Source: Anisodus tanguticus (Eukaryota > Streptophyta > Magnoliopsida > Solanales > Solanaceae). From it: a stretch of 64,000 nucleotides of DNA. Shown here piece by piece: positions 35,701-49,300 of the stretch (position 1 is its first letter; every line of letters starts with the position of its first letter). Location of the stretch: NCBI GenBank assembly GCA_034509755.1, contig CM067539.1, positions 23,460,501 to 23,524,500 on the forward strand, read 5' to 3'. Both the position numbers and the translations under genes were made by a program. The notes under the pieces are model-generated. The model had not been told where the DNA came from. It saw only the letters and a program-made list of their open reading frames with translations, and did no database searches.

Positions 35701-36313
35701 ATATATCATATGCAGTAGGGGTAGTAAGTCGATATATGTAACAATCAAAGATGCCTCATTTGGAAGCAGTGCGATGAATTTTGAGCTACGTCAAAGATAC
35801 CATTAACTATGGTCTCTTTTATAAGAAAGGCGATGAGGTAAAGATAGTTGGATACTGCGATGCTGATTATGCTGGAGATCACGATACTCGTCGATCAAAA
35901 ATGGATATATATTCATGACTGGATCTGGAATAGTATCTTGGTCTAGCAAAAGGCAACCAACAATGTCCTTGTCAACCACAGAAGTAGAGTATAGAGCAGC
36001 GATAATAGCATCTCAACAGAGTACGTGGTTAATGTAATTGATGAAGGACCTACACTAACTTACAGATTATGCGGTGCCACTCTATTGTGATAACCAGTCT
36101 GCTATTCAATTAGCATAAAATCCAGTGTTTCATGCTCGAACAAAGCATGTGGAGGTGCATTACCATTTTCTTAGAGAGAAAGTACTACAAGAAGAGTTAG
36201 AGATGCACCAAGTGAAGAGTGAAGATCAAATAGCAGACTTGTTCACAAAAGCACTTAACACTACAAGATTTCACAAACTCAGAGAACAACTCAGTATGAA
36301 GAGTCGGTGTTGA
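32741..36313 (+). pseudogene. Ty1/copia polyprotein, Tork/Tnt1-like, broken
   Basis: Gag begins mid-protein (QGWPNQPSLVELENLLAHQE, 32741) and has a knuckle with its first Cys changed (YNCGKKGHIDKSC). Then come protease WIVDSGYSNHM, pre-integrase LWHARLGHVSYHKL, integrase with CAGCQYGKAH, HSDVFG and RTDNSGEYTSDE, and the linker. Reverse transcriptase has YGLKQAPRAWY and LVYVDDLIITGD, and RNase H has LYCDNQSAIQLA and ARTKHVEVHYHFLREKV, ending at 36313. Several in-frame stops (for example near 32948, 33122, 34048) and at least three frame changes (near 33412, 34985-35150, 35740-36120) disable it. The domain order PR-INT-RT-RH is that of Ty1/copia, and motif wording is closest to Tnt1/Tork elements. 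Confidence 0.88.
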
Positions 36314-36539
36314 AGAGGAGTGTTAAAATCACCACCGTCTCTCTCATTAGTAGAACATTCTAGATTAAGTTATATAATTATCTAGAAATGTGGAAAAGAT
36401 TCAAGAAATACATAGGAAAATAATTGCTAGAAAATTCTTGAGTCAATGTCCTAGTTGTTTACCATGTTGGGCCAAGCCCATTATGATGTTATAGCTAGAA
36501 TCTTATAGCAATGTCAATTTGGTTGATGAACCAACATTG

Positions 36540-39490
36540 TGTTGCATCCGTTTTTAACCCACGGGGTCAAAGCGGAGTGCAACGTATCGGTGATTCCTGT
36601 GTAGGATTAAGGAGTCGCCACCTAATTATTCTACTGTGAATTAGGACACCTGAATATTAACTAATGCTGCAAAATAACTCTAATTTTAAAGTCTACGAAA
36701 CTAATGAGATTCTAGGTAAGGGTTCTTTATTATCCTAAAGGGAAGGGGTTAGGCATCCTTTAAGATCCGCTAACTTGCGGTTATCCGATCAAACTCAAGT
36801 TAATTATTGTACTAAGAAAAATGCATGTTTTTAAAAATAATGTTTAAAGAGAATGCATTTTTTGATAAAGTAATGATTTTCCCTTTTTTGCAAAAATAGT
36901 TGCGAAAATAATTCCCGGTATGAAATCCGGAAGAGTATGCATGACATTGTAAGGTATGATTTATAAAATACATATAAAATTAATTTTTGGATAAGAATAC
37001 ATTTGTATGAAAGTTTGATAAAGTACTTATTTTTGCAATTGATAATAAAAAGGGAAAAAGTAATTTATTAGTAATATAAAGAAATAATTTTTAGCAAGTC
37101 ATTTTAAATCATAAGATTGTATAAAAACAAAGCCTTATACATATGTTTAAAATGCAAATACAAGATGACTGATTTTTTTTGAAAGTCTGAACATGCATGG
37201 CGCGCCTAAAATAAACAAACTAACGGCGGATTTCCAATTTTAAAACTAACCGAGCCTGAAGTAAATAACTAGCGACGAGTGTGAATGCGGGTCTTCGTTT
37301 GGCAATGATCATGATGAGTCTCATAACGAGACTCTTCGTAGCTCCCGATGCGTTTCATGTAAGTGAAGAAAAGAAAAGGATTAGTAGCGGAACATGGACA
37401 TACATACACGTGTGAATAAATATTTCATAAAAAGTAATATATTATTGGGCCTCGGAATGCAAACAGTGTGCGGGAGGGTGTAAAAAAAAATGAGCCAAAA
37501 CAGAATTTCAGACCGAAATAAATTGGCTTGGATGCGCGATGGGCCCAATTAACACGCGGAAATAAAAAGCAGGCTCAAACATAATTTCAGATATATATAT
37601 ATAAAGAAAACAGATTGGCCCATGAGCCCACATCCAACATACATTCAGTCATTTCACATTCTTTTAACCCAAAAAATGCATATAATATACGAAAGATATA
37701 TGATATGCCTAGAGATATGCGAGGATATACAATCTTAGTATACACTAGGTATATACCTAGACTTTTATACCTTACATACCTTGAGGTATATCATTGTATA
37801 CTTAACATTTCACAACTAGAAGAGACAAAGCAAGATCAGTTTTACATTTACCAGCAAGAGCAAAAGATAGCCATAGGTATTCCAAGGCAGAAATAATGAA
37901 CCATATGAATAAGAATGAAGAAAGCCAAATACTAGATGGAGATAATGCACAAACAAACAAATATCACAAGGCATTTAACCCAATCAATATCACAGTTCTT
38001 TTAAAAAAAAAGTTGTTAACAATATATCAACATATTACAATATATATAAATCTAATCAATAACTTAGGTTGCTTGAATCAATTATTAAATGTGTTAACCA
38101 AACATCATACTTAGACATTTTAAGAACACAACATTATTCCACTAATCAAATACTGAATACAACACACTAATCAGAAATCCAGCGAAACATATCTAAACAT
38201 ATTAACATAACCAAACAGGCTATTATACACAATATAACTTAGTCATTAGGAAACACAATAATATGAACAAACTACCACATGATTAATACAACAAAATAAA
38301 TAGAAAAATGCATAAAATAAATAGAGATGAGATGTAGTTACGGACCTTCTCCGGGGAGCGAACCAAGGCATTGTTTTGAATCGTCGAATCCGCTCGAGAA
38401 TGTTTAGAATTCAGATTTTGGATTTTGATCACCGAATTCTGAATTTGTAAGCCTGTTTCTGAAATTTTTGACCGACCCGTAACTGACTCGACCCGGAAGT
38501 GACCCGACCCGGAATCAAATCAAACCCGAATTGAGCAAAAATATGAGGAATGAAATGGAATTTTCAGATTGCAAAATTGAAGGCTAAAAGTAATGTTTTG
38601 GATTCGGAAATTTAGGAACAAAAGGGGTATTTTAGGATTTGGAAATTAAGAAACAAAAGAGGTGATTCTTAACCAAAATTAGGAACAAAGAAACTTGAAT
38701 TTATAATCTTCAAACCCACATTGGAAGTCTGATTTTCCCTTTTTTGACCCGGTTTCGACCTCCAAAAAAATCCCATTTAACAGTGAACAAAGGGGGTATT
38801 TATAGATGGTTTTCCCCCCAACGTTCACCCCGTCAAATCGAGTTTGAAATTTAAATTAAAGGTAAAGATTTCTGAATTTTGGAAGCGAATTTAGAGGGAT
38901 AGGTTATGGGGTTTGACGGGTTGGTGGTGTCAGCGTAACAGAGGGGGTTGGTAGTGTCAGGGATTGGTGGTGGCAGGGGTGAGGTGACCGGCGATGTGGG
39001 GTCGGGGCATGGGGTGTGCGGCGCTGATTTAGGGGGGGGGTTAGGAGTGTGTTTGATTTAGAAATGATTTTTAGGGTTAGGGGATTTGGGGTTGGGTCCG
39101 ACGGGTTGGGCTTGCGGGTTGGCCTGGGGCTTGACCGGTTGGGCCCATTTGTGGGCTGGCCGGTTGGGCCCTATTTTTTGTGGGATTTGGGTTGGAGTAT
39201 TGGGTAGAAATTATTTTGGGTTGGGAAATAAAAAGTGGGTTGTGGGTTTAAAAATATAAAAAGGGGTTTAATATATATAAAAATGAGATTAACGATGTGA
39301 TAATAATAAAATATAATATTTGCGAAATGCTTAATGCTTGATAAAAAGTGGTGTCAATTTACGGAAAATAAAATACATAGAATATTACGGTAAAAATTAT
39401 GATTATGATATTAAAGGCAAATGAAAGTAAAAATGCGAATAATAATAATAATAAATAATGATATTGAAAATAGACGATGATATTAAAATG

Positions 39491-39540
<50 letters not shown>

Positions 39541-39581
39541 AAATTGCCAATAAATATCGTGGGCAAAATTGGGTGTCAACA
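36540..39581. mobile_element. Large solo LTR (3.04 kb) with 5-bp duplication
   Basis: Starts TGTTGCATCCGTTTTTAACC and ends GGGTGTCAACA. The duplication CATTG flanks it (36535-36539 and 39582-39586). No primer site, purine tract or polyprotein inside, so it reads as one LTR left by recombination. It is G/C-rich near 38930-39180 and has an (AT)n run at 39493-39537. Size and termini would suit an Ogre/Tat-type gypsy family, which is a guess. Confidence 0.75.
39493..39537. repeat. (AT)n microsatellite
   Basis: About 22 uninterrupted AT units inside the solo LTR. Confidence 0.95.
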
Positions 39582-39835
39582 CATTGATCATGTATATATA
39601 GGGACCTTGGGTCCTTAAGGATGTAAGTTCCAAATGTGCATCCAAAAAGTGTCCAAGTGAGTCTAAAGTGTGTGTAAATACTTAAGTAAACATAAGTGTG
39701 AGTGTCAAGTGTTGATAAAAATAAAAGAGTAAGAACTTGGTGTATATTTGGTCAAGTTATAATGTTCAAGTCTTGGTGTAATTACTTTTATAATAATAAA
39801 GTAATTACGTTTTTCACGTGTTGTGTTGTCTAACA

Positions 39836-40263
39836 TGGTATCCATAACCAGAATTGAAATCGGACTTCCATTATGGAAGGTATATCAAACAACAACACCA
39901 CTTTTTTTTAATCGGGAGTAACACCACCACCACTTTCGAGTCTTTCCACATCAACCACTGTTATAGAGGCTAATGAATTATTATCAGATGAACAGGCGAA
40001 CGAAGGAGCAGGCATCAACAGGAAAAAGTGGTTCTATGAGGCTCATGAACTACCAGCCCAATCTAAGTGAAAATATATGTATGAAAAAAGAACAAGTGAC
40101 AAGCTTCAAGATGAGGTAATCCAAAAATTATTTTTGACATTGACCTTATGGTATGGCTCCAAAAGCTACTTTTGTATGTCTTTACCAATATATTAGTGAC
40201 ATGGGAATACCCATATCACAACCTATTTTTCTGGAGGTTAGACGATGAAATGCAGTTGATTAT
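39836..40263 (+). pseudogene. Leader and gag start of a second copia copy, cut by a later insertion
   Basis: Begins with TGGTATCCATAACC directly after an LTR end. An ATG at 39873 opens MEGISNNNTTFF, then a stop. The frame later shows WFYEAHELPAQSK. Interpreted as the start of a second element sharing the LTR at 36321-39835, broken at 40263 by the minus-strand copia. Coding assignment is tentative. Confidence 0.45.
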
Positions 40264-40462
40264 TGAAGGAAATTAATCCCATAAGTTTATTTCATGCCAA
40301 GTATATAATATATATATATATATATACAATTATACACAATCAATTCTAGGCTATTCTAATGATAATTGATCTAATTATCCTAAATATATGATAAATGATT
40401 TAATTACAATATGATGTGATATGAGGAGGTAATTATAGAGATAATCCATAATTATCCTAACA
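40264..40462 (-). repeat. 3' LTR of the minus-strand copia (199 bp)
   Basis: In minus sense starts TGTTAGGATAATTATGG and ends ATTTCCTTCA. Matches the two-part 5' LTR. Confidence 0.88.
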
Positions 40463-43400
40463 GTACCCCGCAGTCTTAGCGGAAGGTTCTCGTATGCTGA
40501 GATTGTCCCTGAAATCATCAAACAGTGCGCGTGGAAGACCTTTGGTGAAAATATCAGCAATTTGATAACGGGATGGTACATGAAGAACACGGACTTGTCC
40601 ACGTGCAACCTTCTCACGGACAAACAAGATATCCATTTCTATGTGTTTTGTGCATTGATGCTGGACATGGTTACCTGATAAATATATTGCACTCACATTA
40701 TTGCAATAAACTACGATTGCCTTTTCGATTGGACAATGAAGTTCTAACATAAGATTACGAAGCCAGTATGATTCGGAGACCACATTAGCTACCCCTCGAT
40801 ATTCTACTTCAGCACTTGATCGAGATAGTGTCGGTTGGCGTTTCGACGACCATGAAATGAGGTTGTCTCCTAGAAATACACAATAATCAGAGGTGGAACG
40901 CTGTGTGTCCAGGAAGCTACCCCAATCGGCATCTGTATAAGATGTGAGTCCAGAAATGGTGGACTTATACAGATGTAGTCAGAAATCAAGAGTACCCTGA
41001 ACATACCGAAGAATTTGTTTAAGAGCCCCCATATGCTCTACCTTCAAATTATGCATATGTAAACAAACTTGTTGAACTGCATAGGATATATCGGGTCTCG
41101 TGAAGGTGAGATACTGCAATACCCCTGCTAAGTTGCGCTAATGTGTTGGGTCATTGTATGGAGTACCTATAGAGTTACTCAACTTCACCTTTGTATCAAC
41201 CAGCGTATGTGACGATTTGCAGGATGACATACCGACTTTGTCAATGATCTCCTCGGTGTATTTATTTTGACTGAGAAGCAGACCACCTGCAAAATGAGTT
41301 ACAACAATGCCTAAAAAATAGTTTAAAGGGCCCAAATCCTTCATAGCAAATTCTGATGCAAGAAAGGACATAATAAACTGGCGAAGTGATTCAGATGATG
41401 TTGTGGGAATGATGTCATCCACATATAGAAGGATATATGCCATGTCTTTTCCCTTCTTATAAATGAACAAAGACTGATCGAACCTGCTGTGAGAGAACCC
41501 CAATGTGGATACAAACCATGCAAACCTATTATACCACGTCTTGGGAGCCTGTTTCAAACCATATAATAATTTTTTCAACAGGCAAACATACTCCGGATGG
41601 GTAGGATCTCTGAAAACCAGAGGCTGGTGCATGTAAACTGTTTCCTATGGTGATCATGTAAAAAGGCGTTCTTGACGTCCAACTGATGAATATGCTATGA
41701 TTTTGACAGAGCGAGACTAAGAACAATCTTGATAGTTGCTGGATTAACTACGGGATTGACTGTTTCACCGCAATCCACACCAACTTGCTGAGACCTGCCA
41801 TCACCAACAAGACGAGCTTTGTGTCTCACAAAGGAGCCATTAGAATTCTTTTTATGACAGAAAACCCATATAGACCGTAGTATATTCACATTAGATGGAC
41901 GGGGCACTAACTCTCACATCTTATTTTTAATAAGAGCATCAATTTCTTCTAACATAACAACTTTCCAATTCGAGTCTGATAGGGTTGCTTTGGGATTTTT
42001 GAAAGAGGTGATGGTTGGACAGAAAATGTGAGGTTAAAATGAAGTTTGGGACAAAAACTCCTGTGCATGGCATGAGTTTCAATGGTCCGAGGTTGGGATA
42101 ATACCGAAGGCTGGGGCTCTGGGCTTTCAGTTAGTGAATTGGGCCGAGGGGAGGTCCGAGGTTGGGCCAATACCGAAGGCTGGGATAATGGTTTTGCTGT
42201 TTGGGAATTGGGCCGAGGAGGGGTGAGATTTTGGTCCATAAGAGCTGGGCCTATTGGCCTGGTTAGGGACACAAGTGAGGGAGAAATGGGCTCCCTCATG
42301 TGGGCCTGCCACTCACAAGACATGGACTGGGCTGAGGCTGAAGAGGAGGAGGCAGTGCGCTCCTCAACTCGGACTGGCCCAATCCCATTTCGTTGTTGGG
42401 CTGCCACAGTTGGTGGTGTATTTTGGCTTGGTCCAATATGATTTCGGGTATTGAGATGGTGATTTAAAATTGGATGTATTCCGTCATCTAAAAAATCGTA
42501 TAACGGTGGGGATGCCATGTGAGATTTAGCAAACGGAAATGTGGACTCATAAAAACCAACGTGACGAGAGACAATAATTTTTCCATTCATCATATCATAA
42601 CACTTATATCCCCTATGATTTTATGGGTATCCCAAAAATACATAATGAGTGGAACGGACTTGAAGTGTGTTAATGGTTGTGGACGGAAATAAGGGGTAAC
42701 ACAAACACTTAAAAACCCTCAAATGTATATAACACGGAAGACGATGGTACAACATTTGTGTGGGTGATATGTTTGAGAGTAGTTTGCTAGGAAGAATGTA
42801 TAAAAGATATGTGGCCATTTGAAGTGCATGATGACAAAAGACCGATGGTGTGGATGAATGCACAAGAAGTGTGTGAATTATATTGTTGATTGTTCGAATT
42901 TTTCTTTCGGTCTTTCCATTTTGAGGAGAAGTATGTGGACATGAAAGACGCAAGGACATTCCATTTTGGTGACAAAATTCTTTAGATTGTGCATTTATGA
43001 GTTTCCTCTCATTGTCACATTGAAAATATTTAATGAATTTCTCAAATTGGGTTTTGATAAAAATACTAAATTGTTGAAAAATGGTGAAGACCTGCGATTT
43101 CTGTCCTAAGGGAAAAGTCCATAGAAAATTTGAATAATCATCCAAAATAAGCATATAATATTTATGACCTACTGAACTTAAAATCGGGGATGTCCACAAA
43201 TCACAATGCATAAGATCAAATGGCATAAGCGTTTTTTAAATAAATAATGAAAAATGAAGTTTAACATGCTTCCCAAACACACACACATGACAAACAGAAG
43301 AGTCCGTACGTTTGTTACAATCAACAAAAATATTATTTCTAAGAACGTTGAACACCGATGCTCCCGGGTGTCCCAACCGGTTATGCCATAAACTAGGGGA

Positions 43401-44918
43401 AATAGCTGCAAAGATTGATGGATTCGTGACTTGGTTGTTGGTAGTGGTGGTGATGTGGTAGAAGTCCCCAGTGCTATTACATCTCATTAATGGCATTCCC
43501 ATTTGAAAATCCTTCACAGAAAACCCAAATGGATCAAAATTAACAGAAACATTGTTGTCAGTAGTAAAACGACGTACATATACCAAGTTTTTAATCAGTT
43601 GGGTGCATGTAGGATGTTTTTCAAATGTAAAGGTGGGTGAGAAGGGGGAAAATTTAATTGACCAATACCACGAATTGGAATTTCATGCCTATTGCCAACA
43701 ACAATATTTTTATTTCTGCTCATATTAAAATAAGATGAGAGATTATCTTGAGATGCCGTTATGTGTAACGTTTCCCCAGTGTCCATGTACCATGAATCGT
43801 CGGAAACACTTAGATTCATGTTGTTCATGGCCTGTTCAATATCCGTGGGAGCATAACCTGTGAAAGATGGTCCATGGGCTGCAAAAGCTTGTTGCGGACG
43901 AGAATCGAGAATCTCGGGTTGTCTAGAGGTGGGAGGAGGTTGGGCCCACTAAGTCATGGGATATGGGCAGGGTGGGGTAGCCCACTGTTGCGGCTGCCAG
44001 GCCCACGATGGTACTACCCCCACTGCCCGCCGGCCGACTGGTTGGGCTGCTGCCAGTGGGGTCTGTTTTGACCCTGCTAGCAGCGACTGCTACCGCAACC
44101 AGTGGCCTGTCATCCACCCCGACCTCACCCTTTTCCACCACTATTTTTTCCTTTGTTATTGTTACTATTTTGACCCCTTTTTGACCCATTATTTTGTCTA
44201 TTTGAACCATTAACGAAACCAGAATTTTGAGTACCAAAATCATTATTATATATGTTGGTAGAAATAAGAGCGGTGCCGGCATTCGTTGCCGCCCCCGTCA
44301 CCTGTTTTTGCTTTTGGGTTTCTTCTAGAATCAATCTCGATCGAACCTCATAGAATGGTGGTTAGAGATTGCTTTGTTGAATGAACGTAGCAACACCATC
44401 AAAATGTTCATTCAATCCGGTAATCAATTGGAGAACTAATCTTTGATTTGTCACCGGCGCACCAACATTAGAAAGTTGATCGGCAAGCATTTTCAACTCT
44501 TGGCAATATGTGGAGACATTTGAAAAATCATCCAATTTTATATTGGTGAATTGATTTTCAAGATATACTACCCTATAAATTTTATTATTTTGAAAAATAT
44601 TTTGTAAATGTTCCCAAGCATGTTGAGCCGTAAAGTCCAGTTCCAAAACGGTGTGCAAAAGGTCACTGGAGATTGTGCCGTAAATCCATTGAAGGACTAT
44701 AGCATCTAAATGAGTCCATAAACTTGGGGCAATAACAGTGGTTTTCGATGAAGACTTAGAAGGAATAATATGGTCTATGACCTCGTATGCTCGACAATGA
44801 ATTTTAAACAACTCCGCCCATTAAGAGTATTGCCCTTTTCCCATTCAAGGATAGTAGGAATAAAGTTCTTGACATTGTTCACGACAAGAGCGGGATAGAA
44901 TTTTTGTTTGTCAGCCAT
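40457..44918 (-). pseudogene. Copia gag-pol of the minus-strand element, broken
   Basis: Gag starts at 44918 (MADKQKFYPALVVNNVKNF) with a stop at about 44829. It continues with LADQLSNVGAPVTNQRLVL and an Asn/Lys/Gly-rich end lacking a clear knuckle. Then follow protease WYMDTGETLHIT (43790s), pre-integrase LWHNRLGHPGASVF, integrase with DLWTSPILSS, FQCDNERK and SPQNGKTERK, a Pro/Ser-rich linker (41949-42593), RT YGLKQAPKTWYNRF and LLYVDDIIPTT, and RNase H VYCNNVSAIYLS with TKHIEMDI. The stop codon overlaps the LTR start (40457). Frames change several times, for example near 43590, 43230, 41910 and 41135. The RT YVDD box is intact. Confidence 0.88.
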
Positions 44919-45351
44919 TGTTACCTAAGAAAATACAAGAAAAAAAATGTAGAAAAGAAATATTTTGGTGTGTAGAATAAGGGAGATGAAGAACCCTAAC
45001 TAGGGTTTGTTTGTATAGTACCGAAATTATAAGTTAGTGGGAGGGCAATTTTTGGTTATGGGTGGTTTTAGGGTTTTCGGCTATGGGTGGTTTTAGGGTT
45101 AGATTTAGTTTTTAGGAGAAGACCGAAATGGAGATGGTTTCGGCTAGGGTTTTGCCACACCAAATTGGTTTTTCGGGTAGGGTTGATGAGGGGCGGCCAA
45201 CGAGAAATTAGGGCAAATAAAATTGGGGAGTTATTTTGTGGCTCTTGATACCATGAAGGAAATTAATTCCATAAGTTTTTTTCGTGCCAAGTATACAATA
45301 TATATACAATTATACACAATCAATTCTAGGCTATCCTAATGATATGCTAAA

Positions 45352-46269
45352 TGTTAATGTTGGGTTTGGTGTTGTGACATTTTGCCCAACATATCATTTT
45401 CAGTACTAAGTTAAAATTCAGAAATGTTGGAACAAATGTCACGACATTCGGACCAATATTCTGTTAAACAGTTTTGCCTTACTTCACGGACTGAAACAAA
45501 TCTCGTGGGTTTTTTACCACGATGTAAAAGTGACTTGTCAAGGTGCTTAGGAGCTGATGAAACACGTGGGAAGAACAAGTCAAAGTTGTAGCTAATCTTG
45601 GGGAACAAGTCCAAGAAGTTGAGGATTTTGCTCCATGATCTTCTCCAACAAATCCTATAGCTGCCCACCTTTCCCTCAACCTCCACAACCAATCGAGAGC
45701 TTTTTAAGGAAGACTCTCTACTATAAATAGAGATGGAAGAAGAGTGAATCGATATCCAAAAAAAGATTGCAAAAATATCAAAGAGCTCTTGAGAATTCAT
45801 ATCAGAAAACTGGATCACAAGTGTTGCATGAGCGTGTCGACAACATTCAGTCCAACATTATAATTGTTGCTTAGATTCTAGATTTGTTCTTCATTGAAGC
45901 AATTATAATGAGATGTTGTCTATGTCTATTTAGATAGATTTTTCAGGCAGAAGTCATCTGCGACTTCAACTTTTAATTCCTTTTGTATTATTTTGTAATA
46001 TTGTAAAATAAGGAATTTATTTAATTGTATATAAATATATACAATATTTTCGGTCACTGACCGTCATAGGTTATGTAAATATTAAATCTTTGTGTTCTTT
46101 ATTATTTCCGCTGCTATTTACTCTTAAAAGGTTTTTCTGTTTTATCGAAGTGTTGTCACTTGTGTCAGACAATATTATTGATGACATTTACAAACTGAAT
46201 TGGCATTCGATTTGTTTTTACTTTCAGTTTGTGTTTTATTGTTCCATAGCATACCATCGGGACCTAACA
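45352..46269 (+). repeat. 5' LTR of the Sirevirus-like element (918 bp)
   Basis: Matches 54483-55402 along its full length. Contains TATAAATAG near 45722, a candidate promoter element, and a palindromic ATGTCACGACAT at 45437-45448. Confidence 0.92.
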
Positions 46270-46271
46270 AG

Positions 46272-46283
46272 TGGTATCAGAGC
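46272..46283 (+). other. Primer binding site, Sirevirus-like element
   Basis: TGGTATCAGAGC, complement of the initiator Met-tRNA 3' end, two bases after the LTR. Confidence 0.9.
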
Positions 46284-46326
46284 CTACACTTAACATAATA
46301 AGTGTTTGGTCCTATCATTTGAAGCT

Positions 46327-49300
46327 ATGGATCCGGCTAATCCAAACATTGGTAGACTTCCCATTTTAGATGGTACAAACTATGCCTATTGGAAGATTCG
46401 TCTACGTTCACACATCAAATCAATTGATGTTAGGGCATGGAGATCTATTACCATTGGGTATGTTATTCCAATGTTGCCGCCGGATGAGGAATGTGACATT
46501 CTTGTTAAACCTGAATCCGAATGGACGGCGGAAGAAACCAATAACGCTAGTTTTAACGAAAAAGCTCTAATGCAATTTTTGGATGAGTTGTTCTTTACAT
46601 GTTCAAACTCATTCAAAACTGCCCTACGGCTAAGGATGCATGAGATACTTTGCAAATTCATTGTAAAGGTAGCTCAAGTGTTCGTCGTATAAAGCTATGC
46701 ATGCTCATGAGCAAATATGAACATTTAAGGATGGAAGAAGCGGATGACATAAAATCCTATTTTGAAAAGTTGATTGACATATCTAATGAATGTCAAGTGC
46801 TTGGTGAACCATTAACCAACACTCAACTTGTTGAAAAGGCTCTCCATTCTCTTTTTCTGAAAAGTTCAACTTAAAGGTTTGTACCATTGAAGAAGCTCAC
46901 AATCTTGCTACTATGTATCTTCATACCTTAATGAGCATTCTCAAATCCTATGAGATGAACATTGAGAATCAAAGGGAACTATATAAGAGCAAGAATGTGG
47001 CACTTCAAATCCAATCCTCGGAAAATCAAATTAATGAAGAGGATGGATATCTTGAAGAATTTGGTTAAAGTGCTAATGTTGCCTTACTCACTCGAAAATA
47101 CAATTCGATGGTGAGGAAGTTCAACAATAAAAGGAATCAATCCAAATCTAAACAGCATAAAATCCAAGGCTTCAATCAAAAGCCCACACAGTTCCTTCCA
47201 AGTACTAAAAAAGGAAGTCCACTAAGAAGAACCAATTTAGATCGTACCAAATTTGATCCAAAACAACTAGAGTCTGTGCAATGTCATGCATGCTCGGGTT
47301 GGGGTCATTATGCTAATGAATGTGCGAACACTCTAAGGAAATTTGGTAAGAATATGTGGGTCTCGTTTAGTGACGATAAAGAAGACGATGAAGGAGATCA
47401 AGAAGTCGAATCACAAGCAATGCTGGCCACTGTTTACGAACAGTCACTGTCAGATAATGAAGATGTCGTCTGTAATGTTGCCTCAGATGTCACGACATTT
47501 CAGGCAACATCTGCAACAACATCTGTATCTCCAGCAATATCCGAAAGGTACATATTCTTTAACTATCCTGATATTAATTACTTTAGTAGTTTTATTTCTA
47601 GTGGTGAGGCTGAGCGTTTGAATCAAGTTGAATGCAACGATGAGATGATTAAGGAATTACAAAATATTTGTCAAGCCTTAATCATTGAATCCAAGCAACT
47701 TGAATCAAAGGCTAAATCTTTAACTCGTGAGAATGTAGATCTAAAAGGCACAATAACCCGATTAGAGGTTGCACTTACCAAAAATGATATAGAATTTGGC
47801 AAAATTCGTGCAAAACTGGATGTAGCCGAAGCAACCTTCCGTAAGTTCAACTCAGGGACTTCTAAATTGGATAAAATACTCAGCTTTAGTAAACCATCAC
47901 ATACAGGTATTGGATACCAAAACTCTTTTGAAACTATAGGCTCTAGTGTATTTTACAAAAATGAGAAAATATGTTTTGTAAAAGAAAAAGGAATAAAAGA
48001 TAAGATCTCATATATGTCAAAGAATATGAAGTTTGTGTGTCATCATTGTAACTCCCCTGGACACTTAAAACCATACTGCTTCAAACTTCAGAATTTTGAG
48101 AGCGGAATGCTGCCTAAAAGGCTATCCAACATTTCGGACAACATTCTAAGCAACATTTCAGAGAGGAAAGGTAAAAAATATTTTAAAAGAGTTTGGGTTC
48201 CCAAAATGAATGTAACCTGTAATGTTGCGATAACTGCTTTAAGAACTAACATTTCAGGTTCTTGGTACTTTGATAGTGGATGTTCTCGCCACATGACATG
48301 TACAAAGGAGTTTCTAAAGAAATATGAGTCATTCAATGGAGGTAACGTAACTTATGGAGGTGGCAATAAAAGCAAAATAATTGGAAGAGGAATCTTGGAT
48401 GTTCCTGGATTTCCAGCTTTAAGAAATGTCTTACATGTTGAGGGTTTAATGGCTAATTTGATTAGCATTAGTCAACTGTGTGTTGACAATCTTGAGGTAA
48501 AATTCAATAAAAATGCCTGTAAAGTTACAAATGAAGCTAATGAATGTGTTATGTCAGGTACTAGAACAGGTAATAATTGCTATCTTGTTGCGAGACAAAA
48601 AACTTGCAATAATGTCAAGCTCAACGACACAACACTATGGTACCAAAAGTTGGGGCATGTCAACTAACGCAATCTGGAAAAAATGGATTCATATGAAGCG
48701 GTTAGAGGCTTACCCAATCTTAGCCATAAAGGTAAAACAGTAAGTGAAGATTGTCTAAAAGGTAAGCAGACTCGTGTTTCCCATAATGTTGTCCAAAATG
48801 ACAGACAACATTCAGGTGCGTCTCGCTGTTTTCAATTATTGCACATGGATCTTATAGGTCCAATTGAGGTAGAAAGTTTATGAGGCATGATATATTCCTA
48901 TGTGATAGTAGATGATTTTTCTAGATATTCATGGATATATTTTTTGAAAGAAAAATCACAAACTTTTGACATGTTTAAAATTTTGCACTCTAGAATTAGG
49001 AACTTGTTCTATTCTCCTATTTTTTTTAGATTAGATCCGACCATGGAAAATAATTTGAAAATAGCACCTTCACAAAATTTTGTGAGAAAAAGGGAATTTT
49101 CCATGAGTTTTCCGCTCCCAAAACTCCTCAACAGAACGGGATAGCAGAAAGGAAGAATAGAACATTGCAAGAAATGGCTAGAATTATGCTTAGTTCTAAA
49201 AAATTGTCAAAACATTTTTGGGCTGAAGCCTTAAATACCGGTTGTCACATCACTAATAGAGTCTATCTAAGTCCTGGAACAAAGATGACACCTTATGAGC

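Larger units (their letters stand above)
36321..39835 (+). repeat. Copia 3' LTR, split by a solo LTR
   Basis: Starts TGTTAAAATCACC right after the purine run GAAGAGGAG and ends TTGTCTAACA. The two parts, 36321..36539 and 39587..39835, total about 468 bp and share TGTTA/TAACA termini. Instead of a target duplication, a primer-site-like TGGTATCCATAACC follows at 39836. Confidence 0.75.

Noticed and set aside
42082..42454. Trp/Gly-rich plus-strand frames
   Set aside because: Shadow of the Pro/Ser-rich linker of the minus-strand copia polyprotein.
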